Shown piece after piece: positions 16,591 to 27,113 of a stretch of 64,000 nucleotides of DNA (the first letter of the stretch is position 1; every line of letters begins with the position of its first letter). The stretch covers positions 1,488,001 through 1,552,000 of the forward strand of contig OY970271.1 in NCBI GenBank assembly GCA_963715745.1. Reading direction: 5' to 3'. The position numbers and the translations under genes were made by a program. Below the pieces are notes generated by a model that worked only from the letters and a program-made list of their open reading frames with translations, was not told where the DNA came from and did not search any database. This DNA is from CAWGJF01 sp963715745. GTDB taxonomy: Bacteria; Bacteroidota; Ignavibacteria; Ignavibacteriales; Ignavibacteriaceae.

Positions 16591-19500
16591 ATGAAAAAAT
16601 CCATAATCATTCTTTCGCTGGTTCTCATAAGTATTTTATTCTTGATAAAATGCAGTCCGGGTAACGCAGTAAAAGTAGAAAGTTTTACTCCGCAGGGAGA
16701 AATAGACAAGCTTTCAAATTTTGTAATTGAGTTTTCCCAGGATCTTGCACCTGCAGAAGCGATTGATAAATGGAGCGATGAGGAATATGTAACTTTCACA
16801 CCGCACATAAGTGGAAAATTTAAATGGGCATCACCCAGCACACTTATTTTTTCACCGGACGGAACTCTTGAGCCAATTCAAAGCTATGAAGCTAAAGTAA
16901 CAGACAAGGTTTTGTTCGGCAAAAAATTCTCACCGGATTTTGAAGAATTCAATTTTCACACTCCTTACTTTGATATAATAAAAGTCGATCTTTTCTGGAC
17001 AAACATTCCATATCAAAATTACAAGTTGAGCGTTCAGACTAATGTTTATTTTAATTATCCTGTTGATCCGAATGAATTGAAAAAATATTTAAGCATTACA
17101 AATGATGGAAAACAGATTGAAAATTACCAGGTGGTTACGGAGAATAATGCGGACGTAATTGCAATTAACTTCGGGGAAGTTTCACAGACGGATAAAAAAC
17201 AGAAATTTGAAATTAAAATTAAGCAAGGCTTTGAATCTGTAATTGGAAAAAAAGGTCTGAGTGAAGAAAGAAAGTTTTCATCAGAACTGCCGCCAATAAC
17301 AAAACTTGCAATTACAAATGTTAGTTCAGGATTTGACGGTAGCACAGGCTGGATTGAAGTTTCAACTACTCAAACAGTCGATGATAAAAGATTAAAAGAT
17401 TTTGTAAGCACCGATCCTAAAAAGAAACTTGATTTTTTTGTAAGCGATAACCGTTTCAGAATCGAGACTGATCTTGCAAACATCCGCACTGTTGACCTTT
17501 TGATTAAGAAAGGTTTGCCCGGTTTATATGGTGGACAACTTGAATTTGATTTTGAACAAACGATCTCTATGGTGAACGTAAACCCTTCAATCAACTTTTC
17601 TGATAAAACCGGAATGTACCTGATGCGTAGCGGACTTGAAAATCTTGAAGTAAATGCTGTGAACATAAATAAAGTTCAGGTGGAAGTTGCACAGGTTTTT
17701 AAAAATAACATTCTCCATTTTCTCAATCGATCAAATTATAATTACTACTATGATGATGATTACTATTATGGCTATGGTTACAATCCTACTTATTACACTG
17801 CTGACTACGGCAAGACTCTCTATACAGAAAAAGTGGAATTAAAAGACAGCAAGAACTGGCTGCAGTCATTTTCAGTAAACATGAACAAAGCGCTGAATCA
17901 GAAGTACAGTGGTATTTATGTTATTACTGTACGCTCGGATGATGAAAGATGGATTCACGATTCAAAATTTATTGCAGTTTCTGATCTCGGGATTATAACC
18001 AAAGCTTCCGGCGATGATATTTATGTTTTTGTAAACTCAATAAAAACAACTGAACCTGTTGCAGATGCTGAAGTGACGATAGTTTCGACAAACAATCAGA
18101 ATATTTTAACAGGTAAAACAGGTACGGATGGAGTCATTCATTTTTCTGATGTAAAAGAACAAACAGAAGGATTCAGCAGCAGGTTAGTTGTTGTTGAAAA
18201 GGAGGATGATTTTAATTTTATTGATCTGCGGAGAACGAGAATCGAAACTTCACGTTTTGATGTCGGCGGAATGTATCAGCAGACAAGCAATTTTAATACT
18301 TTTGTTTACGGACCAAGAGATATTTATAGACCCGGTGAAGAGGTGACCATTTCAGCAATTCTACGTAATGATAAAATCCAGACTATCAAAGACATTCCTG
18401 TTGTAACAAAAATAATTTCTCCTACCGGAAAAGTTTTTGATGAATTTAACAACAAGTTGAATGAACAGGGATCATTTGAGTTTACATTTACCATGCCTGA
18501 CTATGCACAAACCGGAAGATATGTTGCGGAAGTTTATACCGGAGGCAAACAGTTGATAGGAACTTACGGATTCAGTGTTGAGGAATTTGTTCCTGATAAG
18601 ATAAGAGTGAATACAAAATCTGATAAAGAAAAAGTTCAGCCTGGGGATATAGTTAACATTTCAGTCGATGCGGAATATTTATTCGGAGCAAAAGCTTCAG
18701 GATTGAAATATGAAACTGACATTCAGCTTAACCATCATGCATTCTTCAGTAAGAAATTTCCAAGGTATGATTTTACATCTTCATCAATTTCAAATCCTTC
18801 TTACCAGAATACATTTCTTGATGGTAAACTTGATTCACAGGGCAAAACTGAAATCGAATTCCGTGTTCCTGCCGATGTGATAAGCAAGGGAATTGTTACA
18901 GGTACAGCCTACACAAGTGTTTTTGATTTAACAGGCAGAACTGTAACGCGCAGCGCAAGCTTTGATGTTTTTCCGAAAGATTATTTCATTGGGATAAAAT
19001 CTACCGGCTACTATTATGGAACAGGTGACAAACTTAATTTCAAATTTGTTGCTGTTAATCCTGAAGATAAGCTATTAAATAAATTTGATGCAGTTGTAAA
19101 GCTTGTAAGATATGAATGGCAGACTGTGTTAAAAAACAGTGGCGGGAAATATTATTATGCTTCCGAGCAAAAAGAAATTCAGGAGTGGGAAAGAAATATT
19201 CAGATTAATGGTGAAACTCCGTTTGAGTTCAACGTAAGCAAGTCAGGAAAATATCAACTGAGAGTTTCAAAAAAAGGAAGTTCTGATTACGTCTATGACG
19301 TATTTTATGCTTATGGTTGGGCAAGATCAACAGCTTCATCATTTGAAGTTGACAAGGAGGGAAGAGTTGAAATTGTTTTTGATAAAGAAAAATATGAGCC
19401 GGGAGATAAAGCAAAAGTTTTGTTTACCTGTCCGTTTTCCGGAAAGATGCTTGTAACTCTTGAAAGAAATGAAGTTCAATCCTATCAGTATTTAAATGTT

Positions 19501-22005
19501 GAGAAAAGGTCTGCAGAACTCGAACTAACGATGACAGATGATAATATGCCGAATATTTATGTGACTGCAACATTGTTCAAAAAACATGATATGGAAAATG
19601 CAACTCCGTTTTTAGTCGGACACGGTTTTGCCTCTGCAAGAGTAATAAAGAACAGAAACAATCTTGAAGTTTCTGTAACTGCTCCGGAAAAAATAAAACC
19701 GAATACGATACAGCAAGTAACGATTAAAACAGAATCACAAAAAGATATTTTTGTAACAATTGCCGCTGTTGATGAGGGAATCTTACAGGTAACAAATTAT
19801 GAAACTCCGAATCCCTTTAAATTTATGTATGCTAAGCGTCCATTGCTTGTTGGAAGTTTTGATTTATACAAATTGTTACTTCCTGAAATTGTTTCTGTAA
19901 GCTCAACAACAGGTGGCGATGAAATGATGAACAAGCAGCTTGAGAAAAGAACCAACCCGGTTAAGGTGAAAAGATTTAAACTGCTTTCATACTGGAGCGG
20001 AATTAAAAAGACAAACAGTGACGGAACAGTTACGGTTTCAATTAACATTCCTCAGTTTAACGGTGATGTGCGTCTGATGGCTGTAGCATATACAAATTCA
20101 CGTTTCGGTTCTGCAGATAAACATATGAAAGTTGCTGATGATTTAATCCTCGAACCACAGATCCCGAGATTCCTTGCAACTAATGATTCTTTGGTTGCGC
20201 CGGTAAGCCTGATAAACACAACAAACAAATCTGCTGATGTAACTGTGAATCTGAAAATTTCAGGCCCGTTAAGTTCATCTGTCCAACAAAAAACTATAAA
20301 CCTGAAACCAAATTCAACCGGAAAAGCTGAATTTGTAATTACAACTTCTTCAGAAACAGGTGCAGGTAAAATAACATTTGAAACTTCCGGTCTGGCTAAA
20401 GTAAAAGAAGAAATAGATATCGCCGTCCGTCCTGTTTCTCCACTGGTTGTTGAAACTGATGCCGGCTCGATAAGCGGAGGTAAAGAACTAAAAATTGAAC
20501 TTCCGAAAAATTTTATCAAAGGAACTCAGAAAACAACCTTAACAATCAGCAAATTTCCTGCACTTAAATTTGCAAAGCAGTTGAAATATTTAATCGGTTA
20601 TCCTCATGGCTGCATCGAGCAGACTGTTTCAAAGCTCTTTCCGCAAATTTATTTTGAAGATCTTGCAAAGCTTGTCGCACCTGAGTTATACAAAACAACT
20701 AACCCTGCTTATTATGTTAAAGAAGGCGTAAGAAAAATCGAATCGATGCAGTTGTATGACGGCTCGATGGCTTACTGGCAGGGAGGAACTTATACAAATT
20801 GGTGGGGCTCTGTTTATGCTGCACATTTTCTGCTTGAAGCTAAAAAAGCAGGCTATGATGTTTCTGAAAGTGTTTTGAACAAACTGCTGAACTATATTTC
20901 AACACAGGCAAAAACACAGAAAACTTTTGATTACATTTCTTATAGTCCAACAGGCAGAACAATAAGCAAGAAAGCTAACAAGGAAATTCTTTATTCTCTC
21001 TATGTGCTTGCATTGGCAAATAAAGGCGATATCTCAACAATGAATTACTACAAAGCAAGGCCACATCTTGTTACAAAAGATTGCCGTTATCTGCTTGCAG
21101 GTTCTTATGCTTTAATGGACAGGTGGAATTCATATTATGAGATTGTTCCGAATTCATTTGAACCGGAAAAAACTGACAGGCAAACTGACGGCACCTTTGA
21201 TTCAGATATCAGAGCAAATGCAATCATGTTGAACGTACTTCTTGAAGTTGAACCTTCAAATAAACAGATTCCATTAATTGTAAAATATCTTGCAAACAAC
21301 TCTGACCGGATGTACTCAACACAGGAAAGATCATTTGCTCTGTTGGCACTTGGTAAAGCAGCAAGTGTAAACGCTAATGCAGATATTAAAATTAATATTG
21401 AATCGAACGGCAAATCAATTGGAAAATATTCAGGCAAAGATATGACACTTTCCGATGTCACTTTTGGTGATGGAAATATTGTCTTAAAAGCCGAAGGAAA
21501 AGGTGATGTTTATTATTTCTGGAGCGTTGAAGGAATTAAACAGAATGAAAAAGTGAAAGAAGAAGATTCTTATATGCAGGTAAGAAGATCGTATTACAGT
21601 TACAGGTCTGGAATGAAAATTATTAATAATTCATTCTATCAGGGTGAATTGATTGTATGCAAAATTGCTTTAACCGGGTTCGAAAGAAACGCTGGTAATA
21701 TCGTAATTACTGATATGCTCCCTGCAGGATTTGAAATTGAAAATCCCAGATTAAATCCCGCTACTGAACTGCAATGGAAACCTCAGTATCCGTTGCCGAT
21801 TCAGTATTTAGATATCCGGGATGACAGACTTTTACTTTTTACAAATCTTGAAAGAAATAAAACGAGAGAGTTTTATTACCTGCTGAGAGCAGTCACTCAG
21901 GGAACATATCAATTGCCCGTAATCGGTGCCGAAGCAATGTATGACCAGGAATTCCATTCATACAATGGTGCAGGAAAAATAAAAGTAATCGAAATGCCGG
22001 AGTAA
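16591..22005 (+). CDS. Alpha-2-macroglobulin family protein with intact thioester
   Basis: This 1804-residue periplasmic protein is the bacterial counterpart of protease-trapping macroglobulins. The N-terminal signal ends in LIKC (Cys22), a weak lipobox with Lys at -1, so inner-membrane lipid anchoring is likely but not certain. MG-type beta domains follow (GPRDIYRPGEEVTISAILRN is typical of the MG2-like part), then VDEGILQVTNYETPNP before the bait region. The thioester motif GYPHGC1341-IEQ1344-T is intact, and an alpha/alpha toroid domain and a C-terminal receptor-binding-like domain follow. Residues ~383-405 are an unusual Tyr/Asp-rich tract. It is followed 14 bases on by pbpC, the well-known pairing in which the macroglobulin is thought to guard the periplasm while PBP1C repairs the wall. 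Confidence 0.95.
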   Translation: MKKSIIILSLVLISILFLIKCSPGNAVKVESFTPQGEIDKLSNFVIEFSQDLAPAEAIDKWSDEEYVTFTPHISGKFKWASPSTLIFSPDGTLEPIQSYEAKVTDKVLFGKKFSPDFEEFNFHTPYFDIIKVDLFWTNIPYQNYKLSVQTNVYFNYPVDPNELKKYLSITNDGKQIENYQVVTENNADVIAINFGEVSQTDKKQKFEIKIKQGFESVIGKKGLSEERKFSSELPPITKLAITNVSSGFDGSTGWIEVSTTQTVDDKRLKDFVSTDPKKKLDFFVSDNRFRIETDLANIRTVDLLIKKGLPGLYGGQLEFDFEQTISMVNVNPSINFSDKTGMYLMRSGLENLEVNAVNINKVQVEVAQVFKNNILHFLNRSNYNYYYDDDYYYGYGYNPTYYTADYGKTLYTEKVELKDSKNWLQSFSVNMNKALNQKYSGIYVITVRSDDERWIHDSKFIAVSDLGIITKASGDDIYVFVNSIKTTEPVADAEVTIVSTNNQNILTGKTGTDGVIHFSDVKEQTEGFSSRLVVVEKEDDFNFIDLRRTRIETSRFDVGGMYQQTSNFNTFVYGPRDIYRPGEEVTISAILRNDKIQTIKDIPVVTKIISPTGKVFDEFNNKLNEQGSFEFTFTMPDYAQTGRYVAEVYTGGKQLIGTYGFSVEEFVPDKIRVNTKSDKEKVQPGDIVNISVDAEYLFGAKASGLKYETDIQLNHHAFFSKKFPRYDFTSSSISNPSYQNTFLDGKLDSQGKTEIEFRVPADVISKGIVTGTAYTSVFDLTGRTVTRSASFDVFPKDYFIGIKSTGYYYGTGDKLNFKFVAVNPEDKLLNKFDAVVKLVRYEWQTVLKNSGGKYYYASEQKEIQEWERNIQINGETPFEFNVSKSGKYQLRVSKKGSSDYVYDVFYAYGWARSTASSFEVDKEGRVEIVFDKEKYEPGDKAKVLFTCPFSGKMLVTLERNEVQSYQYLNVEKRSAELELTMTDDNMPNIYVTATLFKKHDMENATPFLVGHGFASARVIKNRNNLEVSVTAPEKIKPNTIQQVTIKTESQKDIFVTIAAVDEGILQVTNYETPNPFKFMYAKRPLLVGSFDLYKLLLPEIVSVSSTTGGDEMMNKQLEKRTNPVKVKRFKLLSYWSGIKKTNSDGTVTVSINIPQFNGDVRLMAVAYTNSRFGSADKHMKVADDLILEPQIPRFLATNDSLVAPVSLINTTNKSADVTVNLKISGPLSSSVQQKTINLKPNSTGKAEFVITTSSETGAGKITFETSGLAKVKEEIDIAVRPVSPLVVETDAGSISGGKELKIELPKNFIKGTQKTTLTISKFPALKFAKQLKYLIGYPHGCIEQTVSKLFPQIYFEDLAKLVAPELYKTTNPAYYVKEGVRKIESMQLYDGSMAYWQGGTYTNWWGSVYAAHFLLEAKKAGYDVSESVLNKLLNYISTQAKTQKTFDYISYSPTGRTISKKANKEILYSLYVLALANKGDISTMNYYKARPHLVTKDCRYLLAGSYALMDRWNSYYEIVPNSFEPEKTDRQTDGTFDSDIRANAIMLNVLLEVEPSNKQIPLIVKYLANNSDRMYSTQERSFALLALGKAASVNANADIKINIESNGKSIGKYSGKDMTLSDVTFGDGNIVLKAEGKGDVYYFWSVEGIKQNEKVKEEDSYMQVRRSYYSYRSGMKIINNSFYQGELIVCKIALTGFERNAGNIVITDMLPAGFEIENPRLNPATELQWKPQYPLPIQYLDIRDDRLLLFTNLERNKTREFYYLLRAVTQGTYQLPVIGAEAMYDQEFHSYNGAGKIKVIEMPE

Positions 22006-22019
22006 AAAATTATTTAAAG

Positions 22020-24329
22020 ATGCTTTCGTTTGAAATAATAAATAGATTGTGGAAATTTAAAAGCATTCGTGCATCCGTGGTAATAATTTGTCTTTTCATT
22101 TTGCTGGATGCTTTATTTCCATTACCAAAACTGAAATCATTCTCTAAAGAAATTCATGCATCCGATGGAACTTTGCTTTCAGCATTTTTAACGCAGGATG
22201 ACAAGTGGAGGTTGAAAACCAATCTCGATGAAGTTTCGCCTGAGTTAATTCATGCGATAATTGAAAAAGAAGATAGTTGGTTTTACTGGCATCCGGGAAT
22301 AAATCCTGTTTCAGTAGTAAGAGCTTTTTTTGATAATGTAACAACCGGTAAAAGAAAGTCCGGTGCGTCGACAATTACAATGCAGGTTGCAAGACTTCTT
22401 GAACCGAAAAACCGGACTTATTTAAATAAATTTGCTGAAATGTTCCGTGCCATTCAGCTTGAGATTAAATTTTCCAAAAAACAGATTCTTGAAATTTATC
22501 TGAGCCTGCTTCCACTCGGCGGAAATGTTGAAGGCATAAAATCAGCATCTTACATTTATTTTAACCGACCTCCCAAACAGCTTAGTCTTGCTCAGGCAGT
22601 TACACTTACAGTTATTCCAAATGATCCAAATTCTTTGAGACCAGATAAAAATAATAGTGCATTAAAGGGCTCTAGAGATCACTGGATTAAAAATTTTATT
22701 GATGAAAACGTTTTTCCTAAAAACGATTTAAAAGATGCATTGGAAGAACCAGTTCAGCATAACAGATATGCGATGCCATTTCTTGCTCCGCATTTTTCTA
22801 ATTTTGTAAACAATCAGTTTGCCGGTGATGTTATCGAAACAAACCTTAATTTGAAAATTCAGAAGACTGCTGAAAACTTGTTGTGGAATCATGTAAACCG
22901 TGTAAGGTACAAAGGAATTTCAAACGGCGCAGTAATAATCATCGATAACAAAACTCATTCTGTAGTAGGTTACTGCGGTTCTGCAGATTTTTATGATTCA
23001 GAATCCTCCGGCCAGGTTGATGGAACAATTGCAATACGTTCTCCCGGTTCGACTTTAAAACCTGCTCTTTATGCCTTTGCATTCGATAAAGGAATTTTAA
23101 CTCCCGGAACAATGCTTCATGATATTCCAACAGATTTTAAGGGCTATTCTCCTGAAAATTATGATTTGAAATGCTATGGAAATGTTTCTGCTTCATTCGC
23201 ACTTGTAAACTCTTTAAATATTCCGGCAGTTTCTTTGCTTCAAAGAATTGGGAAAAACGAGTTTGTAAATCTTCTTGAAAACTCCGGCTTTAGTGAAATA
23301 CCAAGCCAAAAAGATAGACTTGGATTATCAATGATTCTCGGTGGATGCGGAACAACTCTGCAGGAACTTGTAAAACTGTTTTCAGGGTTTGCAAATGAAG
23401 GAGAAGTTGAGTCAATGAAATTTTTAAAAAATGAAGATGATTCGGAATCAGAAAAAATATTTTCAAAAGAATCTTCTTACTTAATCGCAGAAATTCTTTC
23501 CAGTAATTTCAGGAATGATATGTTTTCATTAAACGATTATTCCCGCCTAACAAAGTTTGCCTGGAAAACCGGAACTTCGTATGGAAAAAGAGATGCCTGG
23601 TCAATTGGATTTAATGCCGATTATACGATCGGAGTTTGGATGGGAAATTTTAACGGAGAAGGATCACCTCATCTTTCCGGAATTGAATCTGCAGCTCCGC
23701 TTTTATTTGATCTGTTTGATGCAATTGATGAAAAATCGAAAGGCGAATGGTTTGAGAAACCTGAAAAAGTTATTGAAAGAGGAGTCTGTTCAGAATCAGG
23801 AATGCTTCCATCAAAATACTGCACAAATATTGTTAAAGATTATGCAATAGAAGGGAAAACAAATAATAGTGTCTGTACAATTCATCAGCCAGTTTATGTA
23901 AGTCTTGATGATAAAACTCAATACTGCCCGGAATGTTTACCAAAAGATCACTACAAAAAAGTTGTCTATCCTGTGTATGATCCTGAACTGACAATCTGGT
24001 TCTGGAGTCAGCATAAAAATTTTCCTCATCCTCCTGAGCATAACCGGGTTTGTACTGCAAAGTTTACAAATGCAGGACCGAAAATTTTGTCACCGACAGA
24101 AGATTATGAATATTTAGTTGAAAAGAATTCAGGCCAGGAAATTTTATTGCAAGCTGCTTCCGACAGCAAAGTTAGCGAGCAATACTGGTATGTGAATAAC
24201 CAATATTATACAAAATGTAAATCGGGAGACAGAATATTTTTAAAGCCGGAAAAAGGCGATTTGAAAATTACCTGTCTTGATGATAAAGGAAGAGAAAAAA
24301 CAGTGAGTGTAACTGTGAAGTATTATTGA
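22020..24329 (+). CDS. pbpC: Penicillin-binding protein 1C
   Basis: Bifunctional murein synthase, 769 residues. One N-terminal membrane anchor (~18-36) is followed by the GT51 glycosyltransferase domain (EKEDSWFYWHPGINPVS with the catalytic Glu, GASTITMQVARLL). The transpeptidase domain has Ser344-T-L-Lys347, an SLN motif (VNSLNIPAVS) and K516-T-G-T-S. The C-terminal ~100 residues (from GPKILSPTEDYEYL) form the BiPBP_C domain that distinguishes PBP1C from PBP1A/1B. The ATG lies 14 bases after the macroglobulin stop, so the two are almost certainly co-transcribed. No terminator is evident before the convergent helicase gene. Confidence 0.95.
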   Translation: MLSFEIINRLWKFKSIRASVVIICLFILLDALFPLPKLKSFSKEIHASDGTLLSAFLTQDDKWRLKTNLDEVSPELIHAIIEKEDSWFYWHPGINPVSVVRAFFDNVTTGKRKSGASTITMQVARLLEPKNRTYLNKFAEMFRAIQLEIKFSKKQILEIYLSLLPLGGNVEGIKSASYIYFNRPPKQLSLAQAVTLTVIPNDPNSLRPDKNNSALKGSRDHWIKNFIDENVFPKNDLKDALEEPVQHNRYAMPFLAPHFSNFVNNQFAGDVIETNLNLKIQKTAENLLWNHVNRVRYKGISNGAVIIIDNKTHSVVGYCGSADFYDSESSGQVDGTIAIRSPGSTLKPALYAFAFDKGILTPGTMLHDIPTDFKGYSPENYDLKCYGNVSASFALVNSLNIPAVSLLQRIGKNEFVNLLENSGFSEIPSQKDRLGLSMILGGCGTTLQELVKLFSGFANEGEVESMKFLKNEDDSESEKIFSKESSYLIAEILSSNFRNDMFSLNDYSRLTKFAWKTGTSYGKRDAWSIGFNADYTIGVWMGNFNGEGSPHLSGIESAAPLLFDLFDAIDEKSKGEWFEKPEKVIERGVCSESGMLPSKYCTNIVKDYAIEGKTNNSVCTIHQPVYVSLDDKTQYCPECLPKDHYKKVVYPVYDPELTIWFWSQHKNFPHPPEHNRVCTAKFTNAGPKILSPTEDYEYLVEKNSGQEILLQAASDSKVSEQYWYVNNQYYTKCKSGDRIFLKPEKGDLKITCLDDKGREKTVSVTVKYY

Positions 24330-24372
24330 TGTCTTGTATATCTAATTAAAGTAAGTTCTAAAATTATTTATC

Positions 24373-24460
24373 ACTACCTTACAAATCTGATGCCGATTTG
24401 TCAACTACTACCTTACAAATTCGCATATTATTAAAAGTCCTGGAAACTGTTGAAACAGTT
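24373..24460. repeat. Short direct repeats and palindrome between convergent genes
   Basis: ACTACCTTACAAAT occurs twice (24373-24386 and 24407-24420), 34 bases apart. It is followed by the palindrome AACTGTT-GA-AACAGTT (24445-24460). The segment lies in the 250-base spacer between pbpC and the helicase gene and is compositionally mixed, as degenerate dispersed repeats often are. No function is claimed. Confidence 0.4.
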
Positions 24461-24579
24461 CGGTGACCTGCCGGTTTTCATATTGACTGGGGGATAAATC
24501 GCGCAGTTAATAAAATGGAAGTTTGAGACTAATTGTTTTTTTATAGTTTTTACTTTTTGGTTAGTGAAAGGTGTGAATT

Positions 24580-26583
24580 TTAAAAATCAAAATCATCTTC
24601 AATTAACCATCCCTCAGCTTTATCAGGAGAAATTTCAGTAATAAATCTTGACGGCTTTGATAAAGTCATTCCGGCTTCTCGGTCGTACATATTCATCGGA
24701 TAAGTTATAAACAAGTTTTGTTTTGCTCTTGTTGAAGCAACGTACATTAGTCTGCGTTCTTCCTCAAGCTGTTCAAGACTTTCTGCAGCTCTGCTGGATG
24801 GAAAATATCCTTCAATTGCGTGAATAATAAAAACAGAATGCCACTCCAATCCTTTTGCTGAGTGGATTGTGGAAAGAGTCAGGTAATCATCTTCTTTATC
24901 TGTTTCACCAATATCAACAACGCTGTCGATTATTGGTTCAATTGCCATATCAGCAAGGAATGAATCTAAAGAACGATAGTTTTCAGAAATGTTCTGAAGT
25001 ATTTCCAGATCTTTTCTTCGTTTGTTGAAATCGTCATACTTTGTTTTGAAGATCGGATTGTAGTATTCAAGAATTTCACCAATCATTTCTGTTGGAGGCA
25101 TTTTAGAAGTGTTCAGATTGTAGAGCAGAACAAATAGATCTTCAATTTTTTTGTAGGCAAACTTCTTGTTACTTCCCGGATGTGAATCAATTGAAATTCT
25201 GGCTGTTGCAAGTTCATCAAGAATTTTTTGTGCAGTCTTTGGTCCAATTCCTTCGTGAAGTAATAGAACTCTGTACCAACTAATTATATCGCGGGGATTT
25301 GTAATGATTCTCATAAACGCAAGAATATCTTTCACGTGTGCGGTCTCAATAAATTTCATTCCCCCGAATTTCTGGAAAGGAATTCCGGCTTTGGCAAGTT
25401 CAATTTCTAAATCAAAAGAAAAAAATGATGAACGGAACAATACAGCCATGTCTTTTAACTTAATTCCTTCTTCATTCAGTTCAAGAATTTTTTCAACAAT
25501 AAATCTTGACTGCATATTTTCTCTTGCAGCAGCTACAATTGAGGGAAGCGGTCCTCCGGTTTTTCTTGTATAAAGAGCTTTTGTATATTTTTCAACTGCA
25601 CCTTCGTAAATCTGATTTGCAAAATCCAAAATGCTTTGAACACTGCGGTAGTTTTCTTCAATTTTTATAATCTCAACATCATGAAATAACTTGGGGAAAT
25701 CCATTATATTTTTAAAGTTTGCTCCCCTAAAAGAATAGATTGACTGAGCATCGTCGCCAACTACCATTACATTTCCATTGTGCTGGCTCAAACCTTTTAC
25801 AATCTCCGCCTGAATATGGTTTGTGTCCTGGTATTCATCCACCATAACAAAATTTATGGTAGAAAGAAGATTCTTCACTGCTGCAGAGCCACTGAATAGA
25901 AAATCCCGCAGGTAAATCAGCAGATCATCATAATCTAATAGATTATTTTTCCTTTTATAACTGATATAAACTTTTTGTAAAGCAAGAATTTCATCGAGTA
26001 AATTTATGAACTGCGGGTAATCTGCTTCAACGATGTATTCAACTCTACGATCAGCATTTATACTCAAGCTGAAAATTTTATTTAAAGTTTCCTTTTTTGG
26101 AAAGCGTTTATCCTTTTGAATAAAATTATCCTGAGCACGAATAAGGTTAATTATATCCTGACTGTCTCCCTGATCAAGAATCGTAAAATTTGAATCAAGT
26201 CCTGCAGCTTTTGCATATCTTCTTAAAGTAAGATTTGCGAAGGAATGAAATGTACCCCCACGTATTTTTGTGCATCTGTCATCGAGAAGAACAGAAGCTC
26301 TTTTCATCATTTCATTTGCAGCTTTGCGGGTGAAAGTTAAAAGTAAGATAGACTGCGGATCATAACCTGATTCAATTAACCTTGCAACACGGTAAACTAA
26401 AGTTCTGGTTTTACCTGTTCCTGCCCCGGCAATAATTAAATATGCTCCTTTTGTTGCAGCTACAGCTTCATACTGGGCCGGATTTAGTTCTTGCTGATAA
26501 TTAATAATGAAACGGGCTTCATCAATTTTCTTAACAAAGCCCGTATCGTTTAATCTCTTAAGCTTATATTTTTTCTGATTCAT
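24580..26583 (-). CDS. UvrD/PcrA/Rep-family ATP-dependent DNA helicase (SF1A)
   Basis: The 667-residue product has the full SF1A motif set: Q-motif region LNPAQYEAV, motif I G53-AGTGKT59, motif Ia LTFTRKAANEM, motif II VDEYQDTNH, motif III GDDAQSIYSFRGA, motif IV ENYRS, motif V TIHSAKGLEW and motif VI RRLMYVASTRAK. It is a 3'-5' single-strand translocase for repair, replication restart or clearing of proteins from DNA. It is shorter than canonical PcrA/UvrD (about 720-750) and may be one of several paralogues, so I give no symbol. Its ATG overlaps the stop of the upstream membrane-protein gene by 4 bases. Confidence 0.93.
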   Translation of the reverse strand: MNQKKYKLKRLNDTGFVKKIDEARFIINYQQELNPAQYEAVAATKGAYLIIAGAGTGKTRTLVYRVARLIESGYDPQSILLLTFTRKAANEMMKRASVLLDDRCTKIRGGTFHSFANLTLRRYAKAAGLDSNFTILDQGDSQDIINLIRAQDNFIQKDKRFPKKETLNKIFSLSINADRRVEYIVEADYPQFINLLDEILALQKVYISYKRKNNLLDYDDLLIYLRDFLFSGSAAVKNLLSTINFVMVDEYQDTNHIQAEIVKGLSQHNGNVMVVGDDAQSIYSFRGANFKNIMDFPKLFHDVEIIKIEENYRSVQSILDFANQIYEGAVEKYTKALYTRKTGGPLPSIVAAARENMQSRFIVEKILELNEEGIKLKDMAVLFRSSFFSFDLEIELAKAGIPFQKFGGMKFIETAHVKDILAFMRIITNPRDIISWYRVLLLHEGIGPKTAQKILDELATARISIDSHPGSNKKFAYKKIEDLFVLLYNLNTSKMPPTEMIGEILEYYNPIFKTKYDDFNKRRKDLEILQNISENYRSLDSFLADMAIEPIIDSVVDIGETDKEDDYLTLSTIHSAKGLEWHSVFIIHAIEGYFPSSRAAESLEQLEEERRLMYVASTRAKQNLFITYPMNMYDREAGMTLSKPSRFITEISPDKAEGWLIEDDFDF

Positions 26584-27113
26584 CTTCTCAGTGATTTCGG
26601 CTTTCCAATTATCTCAGCAATCAGGATGTATTCTTTTAGAGTAGCAGGTTTTCTTATGTTCTTTTTTAATCTTAGTACAAAATCATTAGACAGCGTCTTT
26701 TCCTGATAAACCATTTCTTCCTGAAATTGTTTTGCCTGATCTTCAATTTTTTTATCAAGTGATTTTACTACTCTCTCTACTTCCGCTTTTTTCTTATCCC
26801 AAATAGATTGATTACCTGTAGTCTGCGTGTTGATTTCAGGCACCTTATTTGTTTCTACAAATTCCTCTTGTAGTGTTTCTTCAGCATTGCCAACTTTAAA
26901 GAAATTTTCAAGCTCTTTTAAAACATCATAATCCTTCTGCTCGGTTTCCATTGAAGAAACATTAACAGCAGGTTCCTCAACATCATTTTGAAAAGGGAAC
27001 CTTTGTCTTTGTTGTTGCTGCTGTTTTTTCTGTTGATCTTTTTTCCTGAAGATCGGCGCAATGAAACTTATAATTATCAGCAGAAAAATTACTATTTGAA
27101 AAAAATCATCCAT
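26580..27113 (-). CDS. Membrane-anchored Gln-rich protein of unknown function
   Basis: I choose the ATG at 27113 (MDDFFQIVIFLLI), which overlaps the end of floA by 8 bases; the frame is open to a further start at 27155. The product of ~177 residues has one N-terminal membrane segment (~5-20), a basic and Gln-rich stretch (KKDQQKKQQQQQRQR), an acidic Glu-rich middle with coiled-coil character, and a conserved-looking end, LKEYILIAEIIGKPKSLRR. It is predicted to be a single-pass inner-membrane protein with a cytoplasmic tail. Position between floA and a helicase, with overlaps on both sides, indicates co-translation. I do not recognise the family. Confidence 0.75.
   Translation of the reverse strand: MDDFFQIVIFLLIIISFIAPIFRKKDQQKKQQQQQRQRFPFQNDVEEPAVNVSSMETEQKDYDVLKELENFFKVGNAEETLQEEFVETNKVPEINTQTTGNQSIWDKKKAEVERVVKSLDKKIEDQAKQFQEEMVYQEKTLSNDFVLRLKKNIRKPATLKEYILIAEIIGKPKSLRR

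Noticed and set aside
17737..17805. TAT/GAT-rich stretch as a DNA tandem repeat
   Set aside because: The codons for Tyr and Asp vary (tat, tac, gat) without a fixed repeat unit; it is low-complexity protein sequence, not a microsatellite.
19797..20519. Long minus-strand frames antisense to the macroglobulin gene
   Set aside because: They lie wholly inside a well-supported coding region, lack ribosome sites and have no recognisable domains.
24361..24470. CRISPR-like repeats
   Set aside because: Only two 14-base copies with one spacer and no further units or cas genes.
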